DNA from: Candidatus Moraniibacteriota bacterium | Lineage (GTDB): Bacteria; Patescibacteriota; Minisyncoccia; Moranbacterales; UBA2206 | Assembly: GCA_003534085.1 (NCBI GenBank) | Contig: DQBY01000051.1 | Coordinates: 1 to 5,482 of the forward strand | Direction of reading: 5' to 3' | DNA length: 5,482 nucleotides | Shown: positions 5,204 to 5,482 of the stretch, piece after piece | Position numbering within the stretch: the first letter of the stretch is position 1 | Layout of the letters: each line of letters begins with the position of its first letter | Program-made: the position numbers and the translations under genes | The notes under the pieces: generated by a model | Seen by the model: the letters and a program-made list of their open reading frames with translations, nothing else | Told to the model about the DNA's origin: nothing | Databases searched by the model: none

Positions 5204-5482
5204 TTACTGAGCTTCTTGCTGCTGGACCGCCTGACCCGAAGTTGTGACCATCACAGTGTCGGAATTTCTGGAAAATCTGTTCAGGGTGATTTTTCTGACA
5301 TCAGCCCTCAATGCATAAGTGGTATTCGGATTCAGATTGTCCACGACTATCTCAGCGCGTCCGTCGCTGTTCAGTTTGGTTCGAAATTCCCGCCAGATTA
5401 TCATTCCCGTCCTCCGGTCTTCGATCCTCACCCGCATCGCTACTTCATCTTTTTTCCTGTCTTTGTGTCTGATTGACAGAAC
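5204..5482 (-). CDS. 3' end of a gene ending in a fibronectin type III-like domain (partial)
   Basis: The frame is open from the right edge to a TAA at 5206-5204, giving 92 visible residues; the true start is beyond the window. The internal ATG at 5437 is not a convincing start because 15 open codons precede it and it would split the domain. The visible part has alternating beta-strand character and the hallmark FN3 stretch NLNPNTTYALRADV, with the conserved Leu and Tyr, and ends in a strand like TVMVTTSG, as FN3 domains do. A short Gln/Glu/Ala tail (AVQQQEAQ) closes the protein. FN3-like domains in bacteria are mostly extracytoplasmic spacers or binding modules on surface proteins or enzymes; which applies here cannot be told. 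A hairpin at 5131-5158 follows the stop codon. The FN3 call rests on pattern only. Confidence 0.7.
   Translation of the reverse strand, partial: VLSIRHKDRKKDEVAMRVRIEDRRTGMIIWREFRTKLNSDGRAEIVVDNLNPNTTYALRADVRKITLNRFSRNSDTVMVTTSGQAVQQQEAQ

Overview
The window is a compact, moderately AT-rich bacterial segment in which every convincing gene lies on the minus strand, so transcription runs from high to low coordinates. In transcription order the genes are: the 3' end of a gene whose product ends in a fibronectin type III-like domain (cut by the right edge); a small membrane-anchored protein of unknown function with four cysteines; an AI-2E/PerM-family transporter; a DUF456-family membrane protein; and a P-type cation-transporting ATPase of the Ca2+ (P2) type. 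The standard code fits: TAA and TAG end the genes and TGA acts as a stop in flanking frames. Small intergenic gaps, a small set of transport proteins and an unfamiliar Cys-containing anchored protein would suit an uncultured lineage such as Patescibacteria/CPR (Parcubacteria-like). That placement is an inference from general character; no marker gene is present.

Layout. 1-269 is noncoding. It holds a good intrinsic terminator for the ATPase transcript (165-185) and then a strong minus-strand sigma70-type promoter (TTGACA, 17 bp, TATACT; 92-120). That promoter fires into a structured leader (42-84) and presumably drives a gene beyond the left edge. 270-4492 is a three-gene unit, AI-2E transporter, DUF456 protein and ATPase, with gaps of only 8 and 9 nt. 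4493-4521 carries an extended -10 promoter (TGATATAAT) placed so that the transcript should begin at or next to the ATG of the AI-2E gene. 4522-5067 encodes the anchored Cys protein. 5068-5203 holds its likely promoter and a strong hairpin that ends the upstream gene. 5204-5482 is the FN3-type 3' end.

How the genes may work together. The three-gene unit looks like an envelope ion-handling operon: a P2-type ATPase that keeps the SERCA site II ligands and lacks key site I ligands (predicting one Ca2+ per cycle), an AI-2E family permease (some members export autoinducer-2, others act as Na+(Li+)/H+ antiporters), and a small glycine-rich DUF456 membrane protein of unknown role. The shared transcript is inferred from spacing and from the promoter and terminator at its two ends. 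None of the four visible starts has a recognisable Shine-Dalgarno sequence, which is the most unusual shared trait of the window. I see no mobile element, CRISPR array, tRNA or rRNA, and I found no clear sign of an unknown multi-gene defence or biosynthetic system.
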